A stretch of 64,000 bases of DNA, taken from the NCBI GenBank assembly GCA_958299035.1, contig CATQJL010000223.1, positions 49,892,302-49,956,301 on the forward strand, in the 5' to 3' direction. Each line of letters starts with the position of its first letter. Position 1 is the stretch's first letter. The notes beneath the pieces are model-generated. The model was not told the origin of the DNA and did not search any database. It saw only the letters and a program-made list of their open reading frames with translations. The DNA is from Cylicocyclus nassatus (lineage: Eukaryota > Nematoda > Chromadorea > Rhabditida > Strongylidae). This document shows positions 33,101-44,330 of the stretch, one piece after another. The position numbers were made by a program, and so were the translations under genes.

Positions 33101-34184
33101 CCAACAATCTCAAGCTGATAAAATAAAATCCACTAAAAGTAGAGGTTCATACAAGCGCTCAACGAGATCACCGCCGTTACAAGTCAAAATTGTCGCGGAT
33201 GAAGGATTTGTCGCGCAAGTACAAGGTGCCGAAAATGGGCGTCACAATTTTCATTGCAAAATTTTACGTGAATAACGAGATTTCGCAAAGTTTTTTCTGC
33301 ACATCAGAACAGAGGCGTCTTAAAGGCACCGTCCACTCAGATTCTCGGCTTGCACGATTTGTCGTTCCGGGGCCCTTCTCATGTCCCTGATTCCGAATAC
33401 CAAGTCGAGAATGCGCGAAAACCTCGACAATTCCCGTTCCGGAGAACCCACAGGGCGGCTTTCCGGAACGGTGATTAAATGGGCGCGCACAAAAGGGCGG
33501 GCATGTATGGGGGAGGGAGGGCATGGATGGGGGTCCTCGTGCATCTTTGCTATTTCGAAGCGATTTTCTCGCTTCATTTTGCGCCGCTACTTGAGCATTG
33601 GATTGATAGGGAGCCCTACTATTGTGTGCTGCCAAAAGCTCAACACACTCAACTTAGGGTGGACGTTGCTTTTAACACGTTGACGAGAGTGCCGCGCAAT
33701 GGTGCGCGGCAGGCAGTCTGTTCCTGTGGACGACGCCGCGCAATGGTGCGCGGCGGCCTTAATTTCAATACTATCTGTCCAATCCTCTCAGTTTTTTGTT
33801 CATGTTCAACATAGATTCAAATGTACTTCACGTATAAGTCCCGCCGCTTTTGGCAAACTCCGCCCACTCCTATGCCTCTCACAAGGACTCTTTTTGTTCA
33901 TAAGAAGCATGGATGAGGTCGTAGATGAACGCAAAGACCTTAAGCAGGTTTTAGCCAAGCCCTGCCCGCCGTCAGGCAAACTCCGCCCCCCTAAGTGGCA
34001 AGCTCCACCCATTTTTCAAAAGTGGTTGAATTCACATAAATTCAATTTGGGCAATTTTCGCCATTTTCGGCCGAGTGGGCGAGGCTTGCACACTTTGTAT
34101 TTCGTGCATGGATGCATGCATTTAACATGGGCCAGGCGTAGGGATGCACGGAAACGCCTCGTCCACAGAGACAGACCTCAAAAA

Positions 34185-34268
34185 ATGGCCCGTCGTCAAC
34201 TTGTTATTGTGTTACTCCTACAAAGCTGGGCTTCTGCACATGCGCGCAGGTTTCAGCAGTTTATTTGA
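34185..34268 (+). CDS. Possible first exon or short frame with signal-peptide-like start
   Basis: The frame MARRQLVIVLLLQSWASAHA followed by RRFQQFI and stop has a clear hydrophobic core and an A-x-A-like cleavage site. A GT (CATGCGCGCAG|GTTTCAG) near its end could be a donor, making this exon 1 of a secreted protein, but I cannot see the next exon. The same frame is present at 63907-63990 in the right arm. Hydrophobic frames of this size can arise by chance. Confidence 0.25.
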   Translation: MARRQLVIVLLLQSWASAHARRFQQFI

Positions 34269-34919
34269 AGTAAATGCGTCAAAAAATGCTGTGTGAAGAA
34301 TGTACCCGTTGCGAACCCGTGGCGATATCCGCCTACGAATCCAATTATTTTTGAAGTATGAGGTTTTGTAGAGCATAATCTAAGGAATAACATAGTGCCA
34401 TATCAGCAGTAAATTCTCTTCTCCAAAGCAAAATACGGTACTATAAACATGGTGCTGATTGACCACGCCGCAGCGCCTTTCAAGTGGAGACAGACAGAGT
34501 CTCGTTTGTACTAGAAATCATCAGTTCGCGCTATTCTCATACATCTAGTATCGAGGATGTCCATGAGCTACAGGCGTACAGACATCATGATGGAATATTT
34601 TGGGAAAAAGATACATCAGATGTTGTAAAGCCCATATTTACCTGGCCACCCTGTATATTCATTCCTTAACATATGCTAACAGCAGAGAGTGACGTAGTGT
34701 TATGAAACGGCAGGTCGGACGATCCCGTTCATGAGCCTCCAAGCCCTCCATCCTACTCGATGAATTGGTACCAAGGTAACATAAGATAATAAGCAGCGAC
34801 AATCAATAGGCGCCAGGAAGTCAGTGCAAAGGCTCGCACGCATATTGCCTCTTCGACTTTGAAGTGGAATGCTTTCGGCGCATCAGAGGGTATCAGAATG
34901 CCGTCCTTTATTTACTTTA
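34269..34919. other. Duplicated arm DNA, no gene
   Basis: Contains the left-over end of a TIR family (GGCCACCCTGTATATTC at about 34645) without its partner, and the unoccupied 9-bp target of the Mutator-like element (GCTTTCGGC, about 34871-34879). Mirrored at 63256-63906. Confidence 0.4.
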
Positions 34920-36121
34920 CTAGCTGGCTTACCCGGCTCCGCCGTATTCGGACCAAACTTGGCACACATACACTTCGGGCCCCGGCGGGTGTCACAGTCC
35001 ACTTTTCATTATCGATCGATGTCGATTTTACCTATTTTTATCGATTTTTTTGCAGAGTTTACCTACAGGGCTAGGAGTTGGCACAAGGGGGGAAGGGGAA
35101 GTGAGCATGGGGATTCCGAATACAATATTAGTTTTCAGAATTATCGATTACTTTTAGTGATTTTATCGAGTTCTTGTAAATTTTGACATGCGAGGCTGGG
35201 ATTTTGCACAGGGGGGTAATCGAGCATGCTGATTACGAACACATTATTAGTTTTCAGGATCGTCCATTACTTTTATCGATTTTATCGATTTTTTTTGTAA
35301 AGTTTGACCTGCGGGGCTGGGAGTTTGCACAGGGGGGTAATCGAGCATGCAGATTACGAATACAGTATTAGTTTTCAAGATCGTCCATTACTTTTATCGA
35401 TTTTATCGATTTTTTGAAAATTTGAGTTAGGGGGCTGGAATTTGGCACAGGGGTGTAATCGAGCATGCTGATCACCCCCCTTGGGGATGATCAGCATGCT
35501 CGATTACCCCCCTGTGCCAACTCCCAGCCCCCTAGGTTTTCCTCAAACTTTGCAAAAAAATCGATAAAATCGATAAAAGTAATCGATAATCCCGAAAGCC
35601 AATATTGTATTCGGAATCCCCATGCTCGATTACCCCCCTGTGCGAACTCCCAGCCCCGTAGCTCAAACTTTGCAAAAAAAATCGATAAAATCGATAAAAG
35701 TAATCGATAATCCGAAAACCAATATTGTATTCGGAATCCCCATGCTCGACTACCCCCCTGTGCCAACTCCCAGCCCCGTAGCTCAAACTTTGCAAATAAA
35801 TCGATAAAATCGATAAAAGTAATCGATAATCCTGAAAATCAATATTGTATTCGGAATCCCCATGCTCGATTACCCCCCTGTGCCAACTCCCAGCCCCGTA
35901 GGTGAACTCAGCAAAAAAATCGATAAAAATCGATAAAATCGATATCGATCGATGACGAAAAGTAGCCTATGACACCCGCCGGGGCCCGATGTGTATGTGT
36001 GCCAAGTTTGGTCCCGATCGGTTCAGAAATGGATTTTTCTATTCGGAACATACGTACATACATACAGACATACATACAGACATACATACAGACCTACAGA
36101 CATTCAGCTTTATATATAAGA
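34920..36121 (-). mobile_element. Non-autonomous Helitron carrying an inverted 120-bp repeat array
   Basis: Read on the minus strand it starts TCTTATATATAAAGCTGAAT and ends GCCAGCTAG, with a GC-rich hairpin (CGGCGGAGCCG) about 10 bases before CTAG. It lies between host A and T. Intact target 'cgctctataaagta' occurs at 46546-46560. These are the defining features of Helitrons: 5' TC, 3' CTRR, A|T insertion and no target duplication. The interior is a tandem array of ~120-bp units rich in ATCGAT. Units on the two sides are in opposite orientation, meeting at about 35470-35490. A (TACATACAGACA)n tract lies near 36051-36100. No Rep/helicase is present. Confidence 0.85.
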
Positions 36122-36338
36122 TAGAGCGAGTATCACATTCGCAGCTTTCAAACGGGCTTAAGAAGCTTGTGTTTGCCTGCACTTATCTTAACATACTCCA
36201 TCAACAACAATCTCATAGAATTTTTCAGACCAAAATGGCCATCATACAAACCTTCAAGAACTTTCTATTTGAACGGTAAAAAGTTCTGAAAGTGATGAGT
36301 GCATGTAACCATTTAGACCGCAAACTTTTGCAATTTAT

Positions 36339-36434
36339 TCAACACTCATTATGGTATACAAATACTCTGCCACTTTCTACTCTGCCGAGTAATGAAGCAA
36401 GAAGTGTTATCAGAAGAAGTTTGAAGGATGCCAT
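36339..36434 (-). CDS. Remodelled secreted-peptide gene (left arm copy)
   Basis: 31-codon frame MASFKLLLITLLASLLGRVE...HNEC, the counterpart of 27-122 with Leu at residue 11. Signal sequence is joined to former 3' untranslated sequence; TGA overlaps AATAAA. It lies head to head with the pseudogene at 37260-37492, so it was once half of a divergent pair. Confidence 0.5.
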   Translation of the reverse strand: MASFKLLLITLLASLLGRVESGRVFVYHNEC

Positions 36435-37259
36435 GAATCAATGAAGTCTCAAACTCGCACATATATTTATACATCAACTCACTGCTTTGAGAAAAAGTTA
36501 AGATAGGTCGAACATGGAAACGTGTAAAGCAAGAGAAAAATATAATTTTTGGCCTTCACGGTGATGCTCGTGAAAAATGCGAGAAAGTTGCATGATTCAC
36601 AATGAGCGAATACGATGTCGTAACAAACAAGTGTCAAAGTGATTGTTACATATTTGTTTCTGTTTTTCATCACCGATGACCACAATGAACAGAAAATAGA
36701 AAGAATTCAATATTAGTTCTTTCTGGCAAACTCCTTAAAAATAAGAATTTGCATAACGAGAGGTGACCTATGACACCGTCTGATTTGTTACATGATAATG
36801 CGGCGATGTACAAAATGTAACAGAGCTGTCGTTTAACGCCTGCAGCTCGATGATGCGGCCGAATGGTTGCAGAGACGTATTTTAGCAGGCTGTGAGCGGA
36901 TCAAGTTAGAGCCTTTCTTGTTTAGGATTGTAAGTCTGAGGATTACACTGCGAGAAATTGTGAAGTGCAAAAAAAATTTTTTTCAATTGCTTTTTCAGCG
37001 TTGAAGGTAAGATTATCGCAAAATGTTTAGCGCAATAACTTTCACATTTTTTGTTTCATCACCATGTGCTCTCGTTGTTCAATTATCTAATGTAATCAGC
37101 GCGCTTTTTTAGAGGTCTTAACGAGCATCTCTACACAATCACAATCTTACCGCATTTCTTTTGTATTGCAAGCATCCAGACAGATGAAATTTCTCTCAAC
37201 TTATTACGTCAGCCTTCCCAGCGCCATGACTGCATGCAAATTCGAGGCTTCATTGATAC
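36435..37259. other. Spacer between the remodelled gene and the divergent pseudogene
   Basis: The left part matches 123-920 of copy 1. The right part (37000-37259) is absent from copy 1. It looks like a shortened divergent promoter spacer; no exon. Confidence 0.4.
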
Positions 37260-37492
37260 ATGGCGTTCTTCAAATTCCCTCTGATACCTTCCTGCGTTAA
37301 TGTTCATCTGCAGCACTTCTGGTAAGTTGTGATATCAATACATCCTCGACTAGACCTTCGTAAACTTTCAGTAAAAGCAAAACCCAGACACCATCATCCT
37401 AAACCAAGCCGCCTTCAAAACTGATACATCACCATCCTCCTAAGCCAATCCATCGTCCAAAGCCTCACCACAAAATCGGGCGCCATCGATAG
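37260..37492 (+). pseudogene. His/Pro-rich secreted-peptide pseudogene (left arm)
   Basis: Exon-1-like 37260-37321 is two bases short (frame lost after MAFFKFPLIP). A 50-nt GTAAG...TTTCAG intron follows. Exon-2-like 37372-37492 starts VKAKPRHHHPKP and then shifts frame at 'ccaagccgcc' because of a missing base, although downstream codons still spell PPKPIHRPKPHH in the right frame. Two independent frameshifts make this a clear pseudogene. Mirror copy at 60802-61034. Confidence 0.8.
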
Positions 37493-38440
37493 TACCTCAA
37501 GCATCTAACTTTGACAAATTTGACAGACATTTTGCTGCATGATTGACTTCGAATTGGTAGAGTATTTGTGTTATACTAATAGCTGGATAAAGCAATTTGA
37601 AATTGGTTTCTGCTTTTTGTGCGTCCGCATTTTTACAGTTTAAATCGAGATACAGTCTGCTCCAATCGGGATCAGGCCTAACCGTCGGCGTAAATTTGCG
37701 CGCTCGCAGCGCTAACGGTCTGCGCTGCATATGCGCGCTGTCAGAGAGAGCACAAGGATTGAAGAGAGAGTTGAGAAGCAGGCCGTGGGCGTGACCGCGA
37801 AACCCTAGCGACGCGGAATCCCGCCATGCCAATTTTGGCCTGGTTAGGATTGGGGCAGACTGTAGCTTGCGAAGTCTGCGTGATTATCTCTTTGATTTGG
37901 ATAAGCTTATAAAACTGTTGCTATAAAGTACAATTAAACATAGTGCAAACGACCGCGAGCAACCGTGTAGTAGCAGCTGAAATTGTCATGTCATGGCTTA
38001 GTATTATCAAACATTGTATTTTATCGAGTTGAGGTCAACGTTCCACGGCTAAGTAGATATTTTTTTCGATGATAATCAATTATCGAATGGTAATTGAGAG
38101 GCGGCTACTTAAGAGAGTGTTGATTTGTCAAAAAATTCTTCTTTCTGTCATCTATCTTTTCTGCCGCTGAAATCCTTTACAATAAGTTCTGTGAAACTGC
38201 TTCAGGGACTTACGTAGCCGTTTTTTCGCATACGTTTGTCTTGTTTCGTTTCCCTTGCAATCAATACATAATTGGTGTTAGATCAAGTAGGCTGAACGGA
38301 AGGCCACACGTGCGCTTCAGGCACCTGCCAATTCGCAGCGAGCTGCCACAGAATTCCATCCAAGATTGTACGAGCGCCAGCTGACACACCGGTCACGCCT
38401 AGCCCTGTCAGATACTATGAAAAAGATTCTCAGTGCTTAA
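37493..38440. other. Duplicated DNA, no gene apart from a TIR element
   Basis: 37497-37832 (minus) and 37597-37794 (plus) frames run through the 37653-37862 element and are not coding. From 37993 onward the sequence matches 940-1384 of copy 1. Confidence 0.4.
37653..37862. mobile_element. 210-bp TIR element (CAGTCTGC(T/C)CCAATC ends)
   Basis: Ends CAGTCTGCTCCAATCGGGAT and the complement of CAGTCTGCCCCAATCCTAAC, with TA on both sides. GC-rich core, non-coding. Mirror copy at 60432-60641. Confidence 0.8.
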
Positions 38441-38956
38441 CCCTTTCGGACCTGAGTTTTTGCGAGTGAGCCGAGAAGCCTCTCTCCTATTGTTTTTTAG
38501 TTATTACCATATGAATAACATTATAGCGGAGTTTGGAGTCTGCTTAACCTTATGAACTATTTCTTTTTGATTTTTCAGTTTTTTGGTTTTGCGTTTATTT
38601 TGGATTTTCAAATCTCCCGCGATACATGTGGACCCGCAAACAGTTAACAGTTACATTTGCTCAACATCGTACTAAAACATTATGATAATATCATGAATAT
38701 TTTTTGGCTAATAAACGAGATACTGAAACGGTGCTCAAGCCGGTGCAAATTATTGATTGGTTGAAATCCACTTGTTTACAGAAATGTACATATTATTGAC
38801 AGAGAAGCAAATGAACACCCGGTCTCGAAGCTACATTTGGAAGGCAAAGGCTATATGAAGCGTCTGAGAGCAATGAGTAGTTTAATAATGTTCTTGCGCC
38901 AGTTCAGTAGATCTCTGAGTTGATGGTGGCAATTGCCACCACCAGGTCCGAAAGGG
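38441..38956. mobile_element. 516-bp piggyBac-like MITE (TTAA target)
   Basis: Ends CCCTTTCGGACCTG and its complement, flanked by TTAA at 38437-38440 and 38957-38960. The corresponding place in copy 1 ('cagtgcttaattctgtac', about 1376-1393) has a single TTAA. CCC-starting ends and TTAA duplication are hallmarks of piggyBac-type elements. No transposase. Mirror copy 59338-59853. Confidence 0.85.
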
Positions 38957-39128
38957 TTAATTCTGTACAACAATTTCCTTTCTCATTCCATTTTTATACG
39001 CGAACTCTCCCTCCACTGTCGTTATCAGGATATTGACTTACCAAATGTAAAAGCTTCCAGCCCCGTCACTCTTACTTGCAAATAGCGGCAAAATCGTTGA
39101 GGCCGATAATTCTAATGATAACTTTATA

Positions 39129-40051
39129 CAGGGTTGGGCAAAAGTCTGGGAGCCTAGTACTTTTTCAGATAAAATCAGAAGGAAGGTGCCTAGGAACAAA
39201 AAGTTCGGTGCACACATAAATCGAACCCTTAAAAATATAGCGGTTCTCTCAAATTGTAAGGTTGCCTCTTCTGAAGGCAGCCCTTCGAAATCTTGGCGAG
39301 TGCGCCTGTCATGGCACGCAGACAGTCGTGATGAAATTCGTACGCCTTCACGATAACTGTTTCTTTCACCAGGCAAATGTGCGGTGTTACAGAGCAGGCT
39401 ATTGGCTACAACGTACTACAAAGAAAAAATTTTTTTGCAGTGTTCAGGAAAAAATTTTGGAATTTTAAATGAAGTCAAATGTACTCTTATACTGAAAATC
39501 TGAATGCGATTTCGCGAAGAGGAGCGAAAAATCATAATCTGAAAAGTATTGAGACTAATTGATCGATCGAATTCAGGTACATGCTTGCGTAGAAGACTCA
39601 TGGAAAGAACATAGGCCAAAATTCAGTGCCTAGTATGCTCCTATAGCTTTCAAATTTATTTTGAAGAAAATGGCCACTGGCACGCAAGTAGTGTTCACAA
39701 ATTTTTATTTTGCGTTTTCGAAAGAACAGTATCTGACAGACGCAACGACTACGGTTTGATAGCTGAAAGTCTCCTCTACATTGTGTGCGTCGAAATGCTC
39801 CAAAATATCCACTGTATCTTTAGCTACGAAATAAGTTGTGAAGACCAAAATTTTCGATTTTCTCACTTTACAGAGCACTTGTTTGATAAATCCAACTCGT
39901 ACGAAAAAATATGGCAAGCGTTTTCAGCCTTCAAAGTGTGATTTGTAGAGGATGATCGCAGCAATATGTAGCACAAATTTGGAGTTAAAATCATAAGGTT
40001 TCTTGATTTACAGCACTGCAACCTAGGCTCCCAGACTTTTGCCCCACCCTG
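39129..40051. mobile_element. TIR element, CAGGGT(G/T)GGGCAAAAG family (left arm)
   Basis: Counterpart of 1551-2470 with the same TA flanks; left end CAGGGTTGGGC, right end CCCCACCCTG. Confidence 0.8.
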
Positions 40052-41159
40052 TATTGCATATATAAGGCTGGAAACTAAGTTTTGCAACTACTTTCATAAC
40101 TCAACCCTCTTTGAATGTGAAACACTCAAAATTGGGCAGTATGTAGAGCGTAGTGTGAGCTAAAATTTGCTGTTTGAATTTTGAAAACGAATTAGAAAAA
40201 TTCCAGGCATTTTTCGAAAATTAGTGAATTTTGATAATCTTTGGGGTTTTGAGGCAAAAATGAATTGTTGGCAGTCTAGATAATGCGCAATAATCCGGAA
40301 TCGTGTACTAATTGTTGCTAGAGGTTGACTTATTCGGCTCAACAAAAAACAAACAAAATTTACGGGCAGGTCGAGATTTGGCGCTCTCACAATTTTGAAA
40401 GAGTTGTTGTGCGCGGCTTCTGGGGACAACCGTCAATACTAAGGAGATAGACCCACAAAATCTCCCGAGACTGTACATATCAAGGATCTTTGACCTGCTA
40501 AACACGAATATCATATTCACTTGTTGAATCAGCTCCTTTTCCTTGTTTAGGATGGGACCCTATATTGCACACCTACAAAAATCTTACAAAAAAGCCCTCA
40601 TCATGCGAGTTTAGTATCATTTTCGTGATCAAGAAGTCGAATAATCCCCCTACGCCAAGTTTCAGCCAAATCTGCCGAATTTTATAACTTTTTCCTTCAT
40701 ACCATATACCTAACGTAACTCTCACTGCGCTTGTAGCTTAGTCATAACCAATACAGTGGCAAAATTTGAGTGCGCCATGTTGAGTGAGAGAAAAATTATT
40801 AAAAGGGTTTAAAAAACTTAGTTTCCAACCTAATATATATCAGTGGCGGTCCCAGGATTTCAGTCCGGGAGGGGAAAGGGGGGCAAAAATTTTTCCAATG
40901 AAGGTGCGTGGCATTAGACACGCACTCCGAAAATTCTAGAGTGCTTCTCAAAATTTTTGCGGGTCCCAACCCCTAAAATCTGGAAAAAGGGTCGTGTTTT
41001 TAAATTTATGAAAATTATTCCAATTGTTTAAAAGAATAAGCAAGTCAGTTGCGCATTTTCATAAGCCATATAAGTGATTTTCAAAAATTTCGGGACCCAT
41101 TCTCGGAAGGGGGGGGGGCCTCTTGCCTTCTCCCCCTTTCCGGCATTGTTAAATATATA
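40052..41159. other. Duplicated spacer plus hAT-like fragment
   Basis: Matches 2471-3560 with a small extra segment near 40255. The hAT-like end CAGTGGCGGTCCCAGG begins at about 40842. No exon. Confidence 0.4.
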
Positions 41160-41869
41160 TTAGGTGGGTACAAAAGTTCTGTCGTTTCATTTTCCAAAAT
41201 TTGTAACTTCGCCAGATTTCATTGGATTTGCTTGCTTGTAATTTTATTTGAAAGAATAGGTCTTCCGCTTTTAAGCTCTGTTTTGCGGAGCTTCTGTTTC
41301 ACACTCAGTGCCGAGATAAAAATGGAAAACTAAGACCATGTAAACTTTGACCATTTTAAGTTAGGTCACCAAAAATCTGGAATGCTGCAGAAAAATCTGA
41401 AATCGTCAGTACATATGTTTTTTGGTCTACTCTTTGCAATTGTGAAGAGTTTGTGCTGTTTGAACGTCTCCGTGAAAAGTTATGAATATCGAGTTTACCA
41501 CGGGAAACGCCAAAATCAATTGATTTGTGAATTTTCGCGAAAAACATAACTTCTCACAGAGACGTCCAAACAGCACAAACTCTTCACAATTGCAAAGAGT
41601 AGGCCAAAGAACATATGTACTGACGATTTCAGATTTTTCTGCAGCATTCCAGATTTTTGGTGACCTAACTTAAAATGTTCAAAGTTTAAATGTTCTTAGT
41701 TTTCCATTTTTATCTCGGCACTCTGTGCGAAGCAGAAGCTCCGCAAAACAGCGCTTGAGAGCGGAAGACCTATTCTTTCTAACAAAATTACAATCAAGTA
41801 AATTCGTCGAAATCTGGCGAAGTTACAAATTTTTGAAGATGAAACGACAGAACTTTTGCACCCACCTAA
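41160..41869. mobile_element. Mariner-type palindromic MITE (TTAGGTGGGTACAAAAG ends)
   Basis: Termini TTAGGTGGGTACAAAAGTTC and complement of TTAGGTGGGTGCAAAAGTTC, with complementary halves. Absent from copy 1 at the corresponding position (3550-3560), so it inserted after that duplication, or was lost there. Confidence 0.8.
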
Positions 41870-41873
41870 TATA

Positions 41874-42570
41874 TTAGGTTGGCACGAAAGTTCTGTCGCA
41901 CGATATTCAAAAATTCATAACTTCTGATTTTCCAACCGATTGACTGCTTTTATTTTTATTTGGAAATGTAAGTCATCCTCTTTATAATATTTTCTTAGCT
42001 GCTTACTAATGATCATCTGTTGCATAGATAGGAGCGGTAGAAGAAAAATAGTCAAAATTCGAATTTTCTGTGTAGGGTCATAAAAAATCGGAAACTTGCA
42101 ACAAAAATCGGACAGTCGGTATTGTAAATTCTTTCACCAGCTCTCTCTAACAGTGCAAATTTGCGCCGATTAGGCGTCTCTATGAAAACGTACGATTTCC
42201 CTGAAAAATGCCAAAATAAATCAAATTTGCCCTTTTGTATTGCTTACTCGAAAATCGTAACTTTTCATAGAGACCCCCAATCGGCGCAAACTTTGCACTG
42301 TTAGAAAGAGCTGATGAAAGAATCTAGAATACCGACTGCTCAGATTTTTGTTGCAAGTTTCCGATTTTTTATGACCCTACACAGAAATTTCAAACTTTGA
42401 CTAATTTTCTTCTATCTATGGACAGATGAGCGTTAGTAAGTAGCTAAGAAAGCATTATAAAGAGGATTACCTACTCTTTCATATAAAAATAAAGGCAGTC
42501 AAATCGGTTGGAAAAATCAGAAGTTATGAAATTTTGAAAATGGTGCAACAGAACTTTCGTGCCAACCTAA
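41874..42570. mobile_element. Mariner-type palindromic MITE (left arm copy of 3563-4259)
   Basis: Same length (697 bp) and ends as 3563-4259, TA on both sides. Followed directly by the right part of the 6497-7500-type element, so the two intervening elements of copy 1 (4262-6494) are missing here. Confidence 0.85.
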
Positions 42571-42574
42571 TATA

Positions 42575-43301
42575 TGTAACTTTTTTCTCGCTTTTATAAC
42601 TTGCAGTAATTTCTCAAAACATCTATCATCAAAACCATCGAATTTTGACAGGCCTACCGTAGCCACATTCGCATCAAACACCGATAAATCATCGGAATTT
42701 GGAACTTCCGAGATGATATTATGATTTTGCACTAATTTTGCAAAGCGAATGAAAGTTTACGGAATGGAAATATCTAATTGCGATTTTTCCGGGTGCAGCC
42801 CGGAACGCGTTCGAAAATATGATTTATGATGATTTTATATGCGAAAACTCCACGGAAGGGAAAAAAAGCATCCATTAGAAAGAGGAGAACAAGCTGAATC
42901 GAATGTCGAGCTGCTAAGCGTTTGATGTTCTACGATGTCTGAGTTGACCAAGAATGGAAATTGGTAGCATCAATCAAAATTCTATTAAAAAATGAGGAGT
43001 TATGTGAAGGAGAAAAAATGGTATTGTATCCTGTAGGGTTTGCTCTATCGAATCGTTGCTTGCACACCTTTGGAAGATTGATGTACAAGCTTAGAGAAAT
43101 TGTGAAACTTGAGCATCTCAAAAAGCATGGATCGCAGACTTTCGTAATCTTCCAGAAGCTCATTGACTGTCTGCAACAATTTTATAACCGTTAGAAAGAG
43201 AATGAAATCTTGCATTGAATGCTACCAAGATCTTTTAGAAACCCTTGTTCTATCACATGCGTCCGTTTGAAAAAATCGAAATTACTTTCGGAATGACCTA
43301 A
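42575..43301. mobile_element. Right part of the TTAGG...TTCCGAAA MITE
   Basis: Matches about 6777-7500 and lacks the left end. The 77-codon frames in it are inverted-repeat shadows. Confidence 0.75.
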
Positions 43302-43554
43302 TATATAAAGCAAAATATTTTCTTTCGATGTTACTAACCACTCTTCCCTACCGGAGAGCCTCAGGAGTGGTTTCAAATTTACATGTTACCCTGTATAAGG
43401 GTAGAGGCGAAACATAAACAATTATGGTCGAAATACTATTTATTTATCTGTTGACTCTGTTGCCTGTTGCCTTGTTGTTGTTGTTTATTTGTTGCCTTTG
43501 TTGCCCATTTGTTGCAATCCTGCCTCTTCCACTTTGAAGTGGAATGCCTTAGGC

Positions 43555-43751
43555 CCTGGGCAGACTTCACGCGATTTGATCGTCGCGACTGAATCGCGAC
43601 GAGACAACTATTACAACATCATTCCATGCCGATCAACTTGCATTTCGGTTGTGATACTTTTCCAACCCGAAATTTTTGAATGTGAGATGAAAATGATTGG
43701 AAATGTCGGCGATTCAGTCGCGACGATCAAATCGCGTGAAGTCTGCCCGGA
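43555..43751. mobile_element. Mutator-like TIR element (left arm)
   Basis: Counterpart of 7754-7948, flanked by GCCTTAGGC (43546-43554) and GCATTAGGC (43752-43760). Confidence 0.6.
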
Positions 43752-44098
43752 GCATTAGGCGCATCAGAGGATATCAGAATGCCGTCCTTTATTTGATATA
43801 CTTTATAGGGCGAGTAACGAGCTTACGGAAGCTTGTGTTTGCCTGCACTTATCTTCACATACTTCATTAACAACAATCTCATAAAAGTCAAGACCAAAAT
43901 GACCGTTATACAAACCTTCAAGAACTTTCTATTTGAACGGTAAAAAGTTTTGAAAGTGACGAGTGCATCTAACCATGTAGACTGGAAACTTTTGAAACAC
44001 TTTATTCAACACTCATTATGGTACAAATACTCTGCCACTTTCGAAGTCAATCATGCAGCAAAGTAGTCCATCAAATGTATCACAGGAAGATGTTTGAG

Positions 44099-44330
44099 CT
44101 AAAAGCGATGGCGCCTATGGTGAGGCTTCGGACGATGTGGCTTGGGAAGATGGTGACGGATTGGCTTATGGTGAGGCGGCCTTGGCCTAGGATGATGGTG
44201 TCTAGGTTTTGCTTCCACTGAAAGCATATGGAGGTTTAGTCAGGCTAGGCCGATTCTGAAACTTACCAGAAGTGCTGCAGATGAACATTAACGCAAGGAG
44301 AGTTATCAGAAGAAATTTGAAGGACGCCAT
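44099..44330 (-). CDS. Secreted His/Pro/Arg-rich cationic peptide (type 1, left arm)
   Basis: Exons 44267-44330 and 44099-44217, 49-nt intron. The encoded 60-residue product is the same as at 8296-8527 as far as I can read it: the MASFKFLLIT signal, VEAKPR, a His/Pro tail with PIRHHLPKPHRPKP, ending RRHRF. TATATAAG complement is at 44380-44387 and the AATAAA complement is in the shared 3' flank. Divergent partner is 45999-46237. Mirror copy at 56655-56886. Confidence 0.75.

Larger units (their letters stand above)
32251..34184. other. Repeat mosaic without recognised gene
   Basis: Contains the TIR element at 32388-32575, sequence shared with 46650-47060 (32640-33010), a perfect-stem hairpin at 33059-33100, and twin GCCGCGCAATGGTGCGCGGC hairpins at 33691-33710 and 33735-33754. 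Overlapping GC-rich frames at 33264-34268 contradict one another and have no recognisable domain. Confidence 0.4.

Noticed and set aside
33264..34268. Overlapping 100-189-codon GC-rich frames
   Set aside because: At least four frames overlap on both strands in a GC-rich stretch; no domain or splice evidence favours one of them.
35200..35900. CRISPR-like array
   Set aside because: The 120-bp units are contiguous without unique spacers and lie in a eukaryotic Helitron.
37497..37832. 111-codon frame and its mirror at 60462-60797
   Set aside because: It spans a 210-bp TIR element plus the 3' flank of a pseudogene.
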